Assembly (NCBI RefSeq): GCF_001049495.1
Contig: NZ_CDWI01000007.1
Coordinates: 62,001 to 126,000, forward strand
DNA: 64,000 bases
Source: Microbacterium sp. 3J1
GTDB taxonomy: Bacteria > Actinomycetota > Actinomycetes > Actinomycetales > Microbacteriaceae
Reading direction: 5' to 3'
In this document: positions 26,152 to 34,637 of the stretch, piece after piece
How positions within the stretch are numbered: the stretch's first letter is position 1
Layout of the letters: every line of letters starts with the position of its first letter
The notes under the pieces: generated by a model
Databases searched by the model: none
What the model saw: the letters and a program-made list of their open reading frames with translations, nothing else
What the model was told of the DNA's origin: nothing
Program-made: the position numbers and the translations under genes

Positions 26152-27210
26152 ATGAGCGACTGGACCAGCACCGCGATCGCCCTGCTGGAAGCCGACGCCA
26201 ACCGCAGCGCCGACACGCACCTGCACCTGTTCCCGCTGCCGCCGGAGTGGGGCATCGACCTGTATCTCAAGGACGAGTCGGTGCATCCCACCGGGTCGCT
26301 CAAGCACCGACTCGCGCGCTCGCTGATCCTGTACGGGCTCGTGAACGGCCGCATCACCGAGGACTCCACACTCGTCGAATCCTCGAGCGGCTCGACAGCG
26401 GTGTCCGAGGCGTACTTCGCGCGCATGCTGGGGCTGCCGTTCGTGACGGTCGTCCCCCGGTCGACGAGCCAGGAGAAGATCGACCTCATCGAGTTCTACG
26501 GCGGTCGATGCCACTTCGTCGACAGGGCCGAGGACATGTCGTCCGAGGCGCAGCGCCTGGCCTCCGAGTGCCACGGGCACTACCTCGACCAGTTCACGTT
26601 CGCCGAGCGCGCGACCGACTGGCGCGGGAACAATAACATCGCCGAGAGCGTGTTCAGCCAGTTGGCGCAGGAGCGGCATCCGATCCCCCGCTGGATCGTC
26701 GTCGGCGCGGGCACCGGCGGCACGAGCGCGACCTTCGGCCGGTACGTGAAGTACCGCCGACACGAGACGCAGATCGCCGTCGTCGATCCCGAGGGCTCCG
26801 CGTTCTACGACGGGTGGGCGGGCACGGTCGACCCGGCGCCCGGCCGCCCGAGCCGCATCGAGGGCATCGGCCGCCCTCGCGTCGAGGCCTCGTTCGTGCC
26901 CACGGTGATCGACGAGATGCTCCGGGTCCCGGATGCCGGCTCGATCGCGGCGATCCGGCTGCTGCGCGAGCGCACCCTGCACTGGACCGGCGGGTCGACG
27001 GGCACCAACCTCTACGGCGCCTTCGAGCTCATCGCGCGGATGCGGGCGGCGGGCGAGACGGGAAGCGTCGTCACCCTGATCTGCGACAGCGGCGTGCGCT
27101 ACGCAGGCACCTACTACTCCGACGACTGGGTCGCCGAGCAGGGCTGGGACCTCGCACCGCACCGGGCGCGCCTCGAACGATTCCTCGACACGGGCGACTG
27201 GGTCGGCTGA
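26152..27210 (+). CDS. PLP-dependent cysteine synthase-fold enzyme, probable L-cysteine desulfhydrase (Cds1-like)
   Basis: 352 residues. The PLP lysine is in [14 protein letters not shown] (about residue 50), the cofactor Asn/Ser loop in [16 protein letters not shown], and the phosphate-binding loop in [18 protein letters not shown]. The length, the SSGSTA loop and the C-terminal extension ([20 protein letters not shown]) fit the mycobacterial Cds1 group, which breaks L-cysteine into sulfide, pyruvate and ammonia, rather than CysK/CysM. Start ATG 26152 is 6 nt after TACGCT; AAGG lies too close to be decisive. Confidence 0.82.
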   Translation: MSDWTSTAIALLEADANRSADTHLHLFPLPPEWGIDLYLKDESVHPTGSLKHRLARSLILYGLVNGRITEDSTLVESSSGSTAVSEAYFARMLGLPFVTVVPRSTSQEKIDLIEFYGGRCHFVDRAEDMSSEAQRLASECHGHYLDQFTFAERATDWRGNNNIAESVFSQLAQERHPIPRWIVVGAGTGGTSATFGRYVKYRRHETQIAVVDPEGSAFYDGWAGTVDPAPGRPSRIEGIGRPRVEASFVPTVIDEMLRVPDAGSIAAIRLLRERTLHWTGGSTGTNLYGAFELIARMRAAGETGSVVTLICDSGVRYAGTYYSDDWVAEQGWDLAPHRARLERFLDTGDWVG

Positions 27211-27226
27211 TCTCACGGCCATCGCC

Positions 27227-27252
27227 GCGGAGCGCTCCGCCCTGCGCTCCGC
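27227..27252. terminator. Bidirectional hairpin between convergent genes
   Basis: GCGGAGCGC (27227-27235) and GCGCTCCGC (27244-27252) form a perfect 9-bp stem with an 8-nt loop, 17 bp after the PLP enzyme stop and just before the convergent membrane protein stop. Confidence 0.65.
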
Positions 27253-27253
27253 C

Positions 27254-28252
27254 CTACTCCGCCGAGCCGGATGCCGCGTCCCACATCGTGTAGGAGATGA
27301 CGCCCGTCGGCAGGCCGTCGAGCGGTGCAGTCAGTTCGCTCTCGACGCCGACGATCCGTCCCGTGTCCACGGACACGAAGAGGGTCTCCTGTCGTTCCGG
27401 GATGGTCGGGGACACCGCCAGGCCGATCACGTCTCTGCCCAGACGATCGACGGTCGTGCCCCGGACGGCGAGGTCGCCGGTCTCGTCGAGAAGCGTCAGC
27501 AGCGTGGCGTGCTGGTCGTCGTCCAATGTCCAGAAGCCGAACAGTCCGGTGATGGCGGCTGCGAGTTCCCCGGAGGAGGAGTCGGCGGTCGCGCCGAACA
27601 CCGCGAGAGCGGACTCGAGATCGGCCGGGGAGCTGCCGCTCAGGTCGCGTGCGGCGGGTGGAAGGCCCAGCTCGTCGGGGGCGGTGATGACCGTGTCGAT
27701 GAGCTCTCCCGGCTCGTACGGGCTGGCGTCCACACCGTCCGGGCGCTCGTTGTCCGACCAGTACGACTCTCCCGCGGTGATCGTCGCGATCCCCGGTTCC
27801 GTGGCGCCCCACCGGAAGCTGATCTCCTGCGGGACGATCTCGACCTGTTTGCTTCCCATGTCCACACTCCAGCCCCACCCTACAGAGTCCACGCGCGACT
27901 CCTGTCGGGGCCCTCCGGGTGCGCGCAGAGCCCCGGTCGCGTCGGCGAGGACGTCGGAGAGCGGCGGTGCCGATGCGTAGGTGAGCGGCGGCGGCGTGAG
28001 TGCTGCTGCCTGCTGCGAGGGCATGAGGATGTTCGCGGTCACGATCACGCCCACGACGACCGCAGCGGATGCGGTGGCGAACGCCGCCCACGTGATCCTG
28101 CTCCGCACTCTTCGGGCTCGCGGCACCGTGCCCCGGATGATGCTCTCGCGAAGGGCGCGCGCCGCGGCCGGAAGAGGCTCGGGCACGATCGGCTTCGGCG
28201 CGGGGTTCGCCGCCCGGAAGAGGCGGTCGACGTCGTCATCCAGTGTCTTCAC
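27254..28252 (-). CDS. Membrane protein coupled to ECF sigma factor (CU044_5270-like)
   Basis: 332 residues from GTG 28252, which overlaps the sigma-factor stop (GTGA). N-terminal cytosolic segment begins with KTLDDDVDRLFRAANPAPKP, followed by one membrane helix (WAAFATASAAVVVGVIVTAN, about residues 55-75) and a large outside domain of repeated beta segments (ESRVDSVGWGWSVDMGSKQV, TGRIVGVESELTAPLDGLPT). This is the arrangement of CU044_5270 proteins that accompany ECF sigma factors in actinomycetes; a role as anti-sigma-like sensor is inference. Confidence 0.8.
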   Translation of the reverse strand: MKTLDDDVDRLFRAANPAPKPIVPEPLPAAARALRESIIRGTVPRARRVRSRITWAAFATASAAVVVGVIVTANILMPSQQAAALTPPPLTYASAPPLSDVLADATGALRAPGGPRQESRVDSVGWGWSVDMGSKQVEIVPQEISFRWGATEPGIATITAGESYWSDNERPDGVDASPYEPGELIDTVITAPDELGLPPAARDLSGSSPADLESALAVFGATADSSSGELAAAITGLFGFWTLDDDQHATLLTLLDETGDLAVRGTTVDRLGRDVIGLAVSPTIPERQETLFVSVDTGRIVGVESELTAPLDGLPTGVISYTMWDAASGSAE

Positions 28253-28866
28253 GTCGCACCTCCGTCCAGCTGCATGCGAAGCTTCTTCCGCGCGCGCGTG
28301 AGCGTCGCCCACACGGCCCCTCGGCTGGTGCGGAGCACCTCCGCGACCTCCCCGGCGCTGAGCTCGTCCCAGTACGTGAGGGCCACGACCTGTCGTTCGC
28401 GCGCGTTCAACGACGCGATCGCCTGTCGCAGGGCGAGCACTTCGCCGGGGTCGAGAGGGACGTCGGGGTTGTCGAGTCCGCGGGCGATCGCGTCGATCGC
28501 CCGTTCGCGCGACCGGGTCGTGCGGGAGCGGTCGCGGAGCTTGTTGTTCGCGGTCCGCAGGAACCAGGAAAATGGCAGCGGACGCTCGGGGTCGAGTTTG
28601 CGCCACGCGATGACGAACACCTCGGCGGTCAGCTCGTCGACCTCGTCCCGGTTGTCGAGGAAGCAGTCGAGGTGTCGCCGCACTCGCGGCCAGTACTGGT
28701 CGAAGAGCTCGCGGAAGACGGCTTCTCGTCGCCGCTCCTTCGCATCACGGGCGGAAGGGCCCGAGCGGTCCGACCGCGACGTGATCTCGGGCTCGCGCAG
28801 CATCGGCGTCGGTCCGGTCGCGACGCCGGCGAAGACGAGCGCGCCGACGACCGCGGAACGCCTCAT
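28249..28866 (-). CDS. ECF RNA polymerase sigma factor
   Basis: 205 residues from ATG 28866, which has GAGGA 4 nt upstream; an alternative ATG at 28803 would remove a hydrophobic leader that is odd for a sigma factor. Region 2: FRELFDQYWPRVRRHLDCFL, DELTAEVFVIAWRKL, PFSWFLRTANNKLRDRSR. Region 4: LNARERQVVALTYWDELSAG, EVAEVLRTSRGAVWATLTRA. Directs RNA polymerase to a small regulon; co-translated with the downstream membrane protein, its likely controller. Confidence 0.9.
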   Translation of the reverse strand: MRRSAVVGALVFAGVATGPTPMLREPEITSRSDRSGPSARDAKERRREAVFRELFDQYWPRVRRHLDCFLDNRDEVDELTAEVFVIAWRKLDPERPLPFSWFLRTANNKLRDRSRTTRSRERAIDAIARGLDNPDVPLDPGEVLALRQAIASLNARERQVVALTYWDELSAGEVAEVLRTSRGAVWATLTRARKKLRMQLDGGAT

Positions 28867-28914
28867 CGGATCCTCGCCATCATCGTCGGTCTGTCCTCGT
28901 CAGGCTACCCGCGG

Positions 28915-29370
28915 CTAGAGGTTGCACCGCAACGAGGCCGTCCCGGTCGCGACGTTCACGCCGGTTCCCGCGCCAGCCGTCGCGAGGATCGTGCCGGCGG
29001 AGGTGCGCGCCTGGACGTTCCCGGAGGGGCGCGCGTTGGCGATGGAGCCGACGACGGCGAGCGCGGAGGTGCTGACGACCGTGCAGACGCCGAAGGCCAG
29101 CTTGGTGCCGCTGCGGTTCGACCCCGAGTACGCGCAGTAGGTGCCCGTGGCGCACGAACCGACCGAGCGACCGGTGCTCGACGCGACGGTGAGGGTCATG
29201 TCGAGTTCGGGCCAGACGACGGTGGTGTCGTCGACGATGACGCCGCTGGGCACCGCCTCGAGGGCGTAGCGGACGTCCGGGTGAAGACCCCGCTCCGACG
29301 CCTGCGCCGGGGCTCCCGTCCCGAGCAGCAGCAGTGCTGTGGCGACGATGCCGAGGAGGGTGTTCTTCAT
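28915..29370 (-). CDS. Secreted small protein, peptidase-inhibitor I36-like
   Basis: 151 residues from ATG 29370, chosen because it starts a clean Sec signal peptide (MKNTLLGIVATALLLLGTGA, cleavage after AQA). The mature protein has CATGTYCAYSGSNRSGTKLA and a later Cys pair near the C-terminus, resembling the I36 protease-inhibitor/crystallin-like motif in which C-x-x-G-x-x-C-x-Y precedes an N-x-S/G loop. Likely exported and disulfide-bonded. Upstream of the sigma operon on the same strand but with its own start region. Confidence 0.75.
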   Translation of the reverse strand: MKNTLLGIVATALLLLGTGAPAQASERGLHPDVRYALEAVPSGVIVDDTTVVWPELDMTLTVASSTGRSVGSCATGTYCAYSGSNRSGTKLAFGVCTVVSTSALAVVGSIANARPSGNVQARTSAGTILATAGAGTGVNVATGTASLRCNL

Positions 29371-29563
29371 GCCGATCCGTTCGAGAGGGGCGCGGGTACT
29401 GGAGCTCTCCACTGTCTCCCGTCGTCGCGGCGCCCTCACATCGGTCAGGTTCGCCCTTTGGCGGCTGAACGCACTTCCTGACAGACTTTTTCTCCCGGTC
29501 TTCGATCGGCGTGCCGGCGACGGGCGATCGCCCGGATGCATGACGACCACCTACGCTGGCGGC

Positions 29564-30076
29564 ATGACTACTCTCATCCTCACTGTCGCGGGTGCCGATC
29601 GTCCCGGACTCGTCGCCGCCGTCGCCGATGTCGTCGATGCCCACGGCGGCAACTGGGAGAACAGCTCGCTCGCCGAGCTCGCAGGCACGTTCGCGGGCGT
29701 CATCGAGGTGTCGGTCCCGCCCGAGCACTCAGAAGGTCTGCAGGGTGCGCTGCGCGAGCTCCAGGGTCAGGGGCTGCTCACCCTCGCCGTGCTCACGGGC
29801 ACACCGGCCACGGCTGCCGAGGAGCAGGTCCTCGAGATCCAGGTGCTCGGCAACGACCGCCCCGGCATCGTCCGCGAGGTGTCGGGCGTGCTGAGCGCGC
29901 ACGACCTCAGCATCGAGGAGCTCGCGACCGAGACGCGGGATGCCGCGATGGCCGGTGGCCGCCTGTTCGAGGCGTCGGTGGTGGCCCGAGTGCCCGCCAC
30001 GGTCGATCTCGAGGCGCTGCGCCGCGACCTCGAGCGCATCGCCACCGAGGTCCAGGTCGACATCACCCTCGCCTGA
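29564..30076 (+). CDS. Tandem ACT-domain protein, GcvR-like
   Basis: 170 residues from ATG 29564, 6 nt after TACGCT (probable leaderless mRNA). Two ACT domains: TTLILTVAGADRPGLVAAVA (1-80) and LEIQVLGNDRPGIVREVSGV (88-165), each with the D-R-P-G ligand loop. This is the glycine-cleavage repressor GcvR layout; in actinobacteria it is usually annotated only as an ACT protein, and there is no gcvA or gcvTHP gene nearby. Probably an amino-acid-sensing regulator. Confidence 0.85.
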   Translation: MTTLILTVAGADRPGLVAAVADVVDAHGGNWENSSLAELAGTFAGVIEVSVPPEHSEGLQGALRELQGQGLLTLAVLTGTPATAAEEQVLEIQVLGNDRPGIVREVSGVLSAHDLSIEELATETRDAAMAGGRLFEASVVARVPATVDLEALRRDLERIATEVQVDITLA

Positions 30077-30080
30077 CCCG

Positions 30081-30169
30081 CCGCCCCGATCCGCACACAC
30101 TGTCCCGAACGACACAGGAACAGGCCCGGAACCTGTGCAGACCGGGGCGGCGTGTGCGAAGCGGGGCAG
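30081..30169. repeat. Extragenic GTGTGCGA-type palindromic repeat, copy 2
   Basis: CCGCCCCG (30081-30088) pairs with CGGGGCGG (30143-30150); CGCACAC (30092-30098) with GTGTGCG (30152-30158); and CACAGG (30113-30118) with CCTGTG (30132-30137). It carries GTGTGCGAAGCGGGGCAG, 17 of 18 bases as at 23420-23437. Lies between convergent genes. Confidence 0.75.
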
Positions 30170-30178
30170 CGACCGGCT

Positions 30179-30904
30179 CTAGTCAGACGCCGCCGCCGCA
30201 TCGTCCGCATCGTCGGCGGTGTACCGACGCACCCAGTACTCCGTGTACGCGACATGGGCGGATGCCGCCGCGGATGCCGCCACGGGATCAGCGGCGGCGA
30301 GTCCGCGGAGGATGGCGCGGTGTCCGGCATCCGAGTGCAGCTTGAGCTCGGCGGCGTCGCCGGCATCCGGAATCCGATACGCCCGCGACCGTGACCGCAG
30401 CACGTCGATGAGGCTCGTGAGCGCGTCGTTGCCCGCGACCTCCGAGATCGTCATGTGGAAGGCGTGGTCGAGGCGAGAGTGGTCCTCGAAATCGTCGCTG
30501 GCCTCGATCTCGTCGAGGACACCGCTGAGGGTCTCGACCGTCGTCGCGTCGATGCGCGCCGCGGCGAGCGCCGCCGCGTGCGGCTCGAGCACCCGGCGAA
30601 GCTCGGTGAGCTCCAGCACGCCGGCCATGGGCAGCAGGCCGACCGTGAGCGAGAGGCTGCCGATGAGGTCGGCGGCGCGCAGCTCGCTGACGTAGCTTCC
30701 GGATCCGTGCCGGGTCTCGAGCACGCCGAGTGCGGCCAGCATGCGGATCGCCTCGCGCAGCGACCCTCGCGAGACGCCGAGCCGTTCGCACAGCTCGCCT
30801 TCGCTGGGAAGACGGTCGCCGGGCCGCAGAGCCCCGTCGGCGATCAGCGCACGGAGTCCGTGCAGAGCCGTGTCCAGCGCGCTCATCGTCATCCTCTCTG
30901 ACAT
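30179..30904 (-). CDS. FadR-type GntR regulator
   Basis: 241 residues from ATG 30904, with AAGGAGG 5 nt upstream. wHTH: LHGLRALIADGALRPGDRLP, LGVSRGSLREAIRMLAALGV, and wing RHGSGSYVSEL; FCD domain with RLDHAFHMTISEVAGNDALT and HSDAGHRAILRGLAAADP. Divergent from the aminotransferase V/ABC importer operon across an AT-rich 146-bp region, so it most likely controls that operon. Ends in an Asp/Ala-rich tail (DDADDAAAASD). Confidence 0.9.
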   Translation of the reverse strand: MSERMTMSALDTALHGLRALIADGALRPGDRLPSEGELCERLGVSRGSLREAIRMLAALGVLETRHGSGSYVSELRAADLIGSLSLTVGLLPMAGVLELTELRRVLEPHAAALAAARIDATTVETLSGVLDEIEASDDFEDHSRLDHAFHMTISEVAGNDALTSLIDVLRSRSRAYRIPDAGDAAELKLHSDAGHRAILRGLAAADPVAASAAASAHVAYTEYWVRRYTADDADDAAAASD

Positions 30905-31050
30905 CCCCACCTCCTTGCGAGTCTGACGGACGCCGGCAGCTCGACATATTCGTATGACAACTATGTTTCATATTCACCGTTCCGTGGCTATTTCGGAACC
31001 TGTATGGCAAAGTTGTGCAACAACTCCCCGACACTCACCGATGAGGACCG
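30905..31050. promoter_or_regulatory. AT-rich divergent promoter region of the GntR/importer locus
   Basis: This is one of the least GC-rich stretches in the window (about 30940-31020). It contains two CATATTC direct repeats, the short palindrome CATA-TTCG-TATG, and GTTGTGCAAC-like inverted arms. No single promoter can be assigned with confidence; the location between divergent genes supports a GntR-controlled promoter. Confidence 0.45.
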
Positions 31051-32286
31051 ATGCCCGCACCGCAGTTCCCCGCTCCGCTCACGCTGAACTCCGGCATCAG
31101 AGCGCGCGACGCCTGGCCCCTCGACCCCGACGTGATCCACCTCAACCACGGATCCTTCGGCGCGGTGCCCTCGGCGGTCGTGGAGCAGCAGGATGCTCTG
31201 CGGCGGCGCGGCGACCTCAGCCCGGTCGAGTGGTTCCCGCGCATCGCCGAGCGCGTGGGCGCCGCCCGCGAGCGCACGGCCCCGTTCGTGGGGGCGGCGG
31301 CTGTGGACAGCGTCTTCGTCCCCAACGCCTCGGCCGCCGCGACCGTGGTCTACAACTCGCTCCGGCTGCAGAGCGGCGACGAGATCCTCGTCACCGACCA
31401 GGGCTACGGCGCGATCACGATGGGCGCGCAGCGCCTGGCCCGCCGCTTCGGAGCATCCGTCCGCGCCGTCGAGCTGCCCCTGCTCGCCTCCGACGACGAG
31501 GTGGTGCAGCGCTTCGCCGACGCGATCTCGCCGCGCACGCGGCTGATCGTCGTCGATCAGATCACCTCCCCCACCGCTCGACTGCTGCCCACGCGCCGCA
31601 TCGCCGACCTCGCGACGGCGCAGGGCGTGCGCACCCTCGTCGACGGCGCGCACGCCCCCGGCCTCGTGGCCGACGCGGCGGCGGTGGCGGGCGGCGACTG
31701 GTGGTTCGGCAACCTGCACAAGTGGCCGTGCGCTCCTCGCGGATCAGCCCTGCTCGTCACGCAGGCGCCCGACCGGGAGGAGCTCTGGCCCCTCATCGAC
31801 TCGTGGGCCGCGAACGAGCCGTACCCCGACCGCTTCGACACCCAGGGCACGATCGACGCGACCACGTACCTCGCGACCCCTGCCGCGATCGACTTCATCG
31901 AGTCCGAGTTCGGCTGGGCGAACGCGCGCATGGCGATGGCGCAGATGGCGGATGCCGGTGCCGAGATGATCGCCGAGGGGCTGCGGCCGTACGGCGACGA
32001 GGATCCTCTGACCCCGCTCCCCTCACCCGTGCCGTCGATGCGACTCGTGCGCCTGCCCCTCGGGCTGGGCTCCACCCGCGAGGAGGCCGACGCGCTGCGC
32101 ATGGACCTGCTCGACGAGACCGGCGTCGAGACCGCGTTCACCAGCTTCCGCGGAATCGGCTACTTCCGGCTCTCGGCGCACCTCTACACCGAGGCCTCCG
32201 ACTTCGAGGCCTTCGTCGAGCGCTGCATCCCGCAGATCCTCCGTCGCGCCGGCATCCGCACCGGCGACCCGATCATCGTCTCCTGA
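31051..32286 (+). CDS. Aminotransferase class V-fold PLP enzyme
   Basis: 411 residues. Isopenicillin-N-epimerase-like group: LDPDVIHLNHGSFGAVPSAV at the N-terminus, PNASAAATVVYNSLRLQSGD, LVDGAHAPG with the PLP Asp/His, and Lys in WWFGNLHKWPCAPRGSA. C-terminal small domain VETAFTSFRGIGYFRLSAHL. Such enzymes racemise, epimerise, desulfurise or transaminate small molecules. It heads an operon with a CUT1-type importer, an unusual pairing that hints at an amino-sugar or amino-polyol substrate; this is inference. Weak GAGGA before the ATG. Confidence 0.85.
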   Translation: MPAPQFPAPLTLNSGIRARDAWPLDPDVIHLNHGSFGAVPSAVVEQQDALRRRGDLSPVEWFPRIAERVGAARERTAPFVGAAAVDSVFVPNASAAATVVYNSLRLQSGDEILVTDQGYGAITMGAQRLARRFGASVRAVELPLLASDDEVVQRFADAISPRTRLIVVDQITSPTARLLPTRRIADLATAQGVRTLVDGAHAPGLVADAAAVAGGDWWFGNLHKWPCAPRGSALLVTQAPDREELWPLIDSWAANEPYPDRFDTQGTIDATTYLATPAAIDFIESEFGWANARMAMAQMADAGAEMIAEGLRPYGDEDPLTPLPSPVPSMRLVRLPLGLGSTREEADALRMDLLDETGVETAFTSFRGIGYFRLSAHLYTEASDFEAFVERCIPQILRRAGIRTGDPIIVS

Positions 32287-32297
32287 CCCGATCACCC

Positions 32298-32357
32298 GAC
32301 CCACCACGACCCACCACGACCCGATCACCACCCACCACCCCGATCACCACCCACCAC
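32298..32357. repeat. Short tandem repeats in the leader of the substrate-binding protein gene
   Basis: GACCCACCAC is repeated twice (32298-32317), then CCGATCACCACCCACCAC occurs at 32321-32338 and again at 32340-32357 (19-bp step). The C/A-rich tract lies between the aminotransferase stop and the next ribosome-binding site, so it would form an unstructured mRNA spacer. Confidence 0.75.
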
Positions 32358-32374
32358 GCATTGAGAGGCACCCC

Positions 32375-33685
32375 GTGAAGAACAAGATCTTGACGACCGC
32401 CGCAGGAATCGGCACCGTCGCCGTTCTCGCCCTCACCGGCTGTTCGGCAGGCGGCGGAGAATCCGCCGACGGCACCGTCACCCTGCAGATGGTCGAGAGC
32501 CTGACCAACCCCGCCCGCACCGACCTCATCCGCGGTCTCCTCGATCAGTTCGAGGAGGAGAACCCCGACATCAAGGTCAAGCTCGTGTCGCCTCCGACCG
32601 AGCAGGCCGACCAGAAGATCCAGCAGATGCTGCAGTCCGGCAAGGGCGTCGACGTGCTCGAGGTGCGCGACATCACCGTCGGCCCGTTCGCGAACAACGG
32701 CTGGCTGTACGACCTCGGCGCCGACCTCGAGAAGTGGGACGGCTGGGACGCGCTGACCGACAACGCGAAGTCCGCATCCGTCGCCGAAGACGGCAAGAGC
32801 TACTTCGTGCCCTACGGGTTCTACGGCCTGTCGCTCTTCTACCGCACCGACCTCGTCGAGGCGGCGGGCTTCGACGGCCCTCCCGCGAGCTGGGAGGAGC
32901 TGCTCGAACAGGCCGAGGCGATCCAGGATCCCGCGAACAACGTCTACGGCTACGCCTTCCGCGGCGGCCAGAACGCCAACAGCAACGTGGTCGCGGCGAT
33001 CGAGGCGTACACGATCGACGGACTCGACATCGACGACGCGTTCCTCATGGAGGACGGCTCGACGATCTTCGCGGCACCCGAGGCGCAGGATGCCGTGGAC
33101 GACTACTTCGCACTGTTCGAGAAGGCGTCTCCGCCCTCGGCCGTCTCGTGGGGCTACCCCGAGATGGTGGCCGGCTTCACCAACGGCACCACGGCGTTCC
33201 TGCTGCAGGACCCCGAGGTCATCGCGACCGTGCAGGACTCGGGCCTCACCGAGGACCAGTGGGACACCGCTCCGCTGCTCACCGGCCCGTCGGGCAAGGC
33301 CGCGCAGCCGCTCGCGGTGGCCGGCTGGGGCGTCGCCGAGAAGGGCGAGCACCACGAGGAGGCGGTGAAGCTCGTCGAGTTCCTCTCGTCGGCCGAGCCG
33401 GCGACCGAGTTCGCGCAGGCGAACAGCCTCGTGCCGATCATCTCGGATGCCGCGGATGACGAGTTCTACTCGTCCGGCCCGTGGACCAGCTACGTCACCA
33501 TGACCGAGGACCCGGAGACGTACGTCAACGTGCGCCAGCCGCGCGGAGTCAGCTGGTGGACCGAGTGGATCCAGAAGTCCGACCAGGACGTGCAGAACGT
33601 GCTGCTCGGCAACATGAGCACCAGCGAGCTGCTGGAGTCGTGGGACGCCTTCTGGACGGAGAAGTACGCAGCGGAGAAGGGCTGA
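32375..33685 (+). CDS. Sugar-type ABC transporter substrate-binding lipoprotein
   Basis: 436 residues, GTG start with GAGAGG 7-8 nt upstream. Sec lipoprotein signal KNKILTTAAGIGTVAVLALT ending in the lipobox ALTGC. Mature cluster-B binding protein: VTLQMVESLTNPARTDLIRG, VPYGFYGLSLFYRTDLVEAA, QPLAVAGWGVAEKGEHHEEA. Several Trp (SWWTEWIQKS) suit stacking on a sugar ring. Followed after 4 bp by its permease. The ligand is unknown. Confidence 0.9.
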   Translation: MKNKILTTAAGIGTVAVLALTGCSAGGGESADGTVTLQMVESLTNPARTDLIRGLLDQFEEENPDIKVKLVSPPTEQADQKIQQMLQSGKGVDVLEVRDITVGPFANNGWLYDLGADLEKWDGWDALTDNAKSASVAEDGKSYFVPYGFYGLSLFYRTDLVEAAGFDGPPASWEELLEQAEAIQDPANNVYGYAFRGGQNANSNVVAAIEAYTIDGLDIDDAFLMEDGSTIFAAPEAQDAVDDYFALFEKASPPSAVSWGYPEMVAGFTNGTTAFLLQDPEVIATVQDSGLTEDQWDTAPLLTGPSGKAAQPLAVAGWGVAEKGEHHEEAVKLVEFLSSAEPATEFAQANSLVPIISDAADDEFYSSGPWTSYVTMTEDPETYVNVRQPRGVSWWTEWIQKSDQDVQNVLLGNMSTSELLESWDAFWTEKYAAEKG

Positions 33686-33689
33686 GCCC

Positions 33690-34637
33690 GTGGCATCCGC
33701 TCTTCGTGGACGAGGCTCCGCCGGCACTGCCGGCGGGGCCTCCCCCGGCCCCCGTCGTCGCCCGTTCCGGGGCCGTCACGCGCTGACGCTGCTCGCCTTC
33801 ATGGCGCCGGCGATCGTGTTCGTGTGCTGGTTCACCTACTGGCCCATGCTGCAGGGCGCCCGCATGGCCTTCCACGACTGGAACCTGTGGGATCTGACCT
33901 CCACACCGTGGGTGGGCTTGGACAACTTCGTGACCGTGTTCCAGGACCCGGCGTTCCCCGTCGTGGCGTGGAACTCGGTGCTCTGGGTCGTGGGCTCGCT
34001 CGTGCCGCAGCTCGTGATCGGCTTCCTCATCGCGCTGGCTCTGCGCAAGCGGTTCCGGTTCCGCGGCCTCTACCAGGCACTCGTGTTCTTCCCGTGGGCG
34101 GTCTCCGGCTTCCTCATCGGGATGCTGTTCCGCTGGATGTTCAACGCCGAGTTCGGCGTCGTGAACGACCTGCTCATGAAGGCCGGGCTGATCGACGCAC
34201 CGCTTCCCTGGCTCGCCGACCCGAAGCTGGCGATGTTCGCGGTCATCGTGGCGAACATCTGGTACGGCGTGACGTTCTTCGCGATCATGATCCTCGCTGC
34301 GCTCCAGTCGGTGCCCGACGAGATGCTCGAGGCCGCGAGCCTCGACGGCGCGGGCAAGGTGCGGCAGCTGTTCTCGATCATCATCCCGTACATCTCGATG
34401 ACCCTGCTGCTCACGATCCTGCTGCGCATCATCTGGATCTTCAACTTCCCCGACATCATCTACGCGATGACGAACGGCGGACCGGCGAACCAGACGCACA
34501 TCATCACCACCTGGATGATCAACTACACGCAGCAGGGCAACTACGGCATCGCGAGCGCGATCGGCCTCATCGTCGTGGCGTTCCTGTTCGTGTTCTGCGC
34601 GTTCTATCTGATGGCGATGCGGAGGGCCCGACGATGA
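33690..34637 (+). CDS. ABC transporter permease, MalF/UgpA type
   Basis: 315 residues, GTG start 4 bp after the binding-protein stop. An Arg/Gly-rich cytosolic tail precedes LTLLAFMAPAIVFVCWFTYW; six helices. EAA loop: LEAASLDGAGKVRQLFSIII. The NGGPANQTHIITTWMINY region is a typical MalF-type periplasmic stretch. Pairs with the next gene. Confidence 0.93.
   Translation: MASALRGRGSAGTAGGASPGPRRRPFRGRHALTLLAFMAPAIVFVCWFTYWPMLQGARMAFHDWNLWDLTSTPWVGLDNFVTVFQDPAFPVVAWNSVLWVVGSLVPQLVIGFLIALALRKRFRFRGLYQALVFFPWAVSGFLIGMLFRWMFNAEFGVVNDLLMKAGLIDAPLPWLADPKLAMFAVIVANIWYGVTFFAIMILAALQSVPDEMLEAASLDGAGKVRQLFSIIIPYISMTLLLTILLRIIWIFNFPDIIYAMTNGGPANQTHIITTWMINYTQQGNYGIASAIGLIVVAFLFVFCAFYLMAMRRARR

Noticed and set aside
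32298..32357. Possible attachment site or CRISPR-like repeats
   Set aside because: The repeats are C/A-rich simple tandem copies with no integrase gene or spacer structure.
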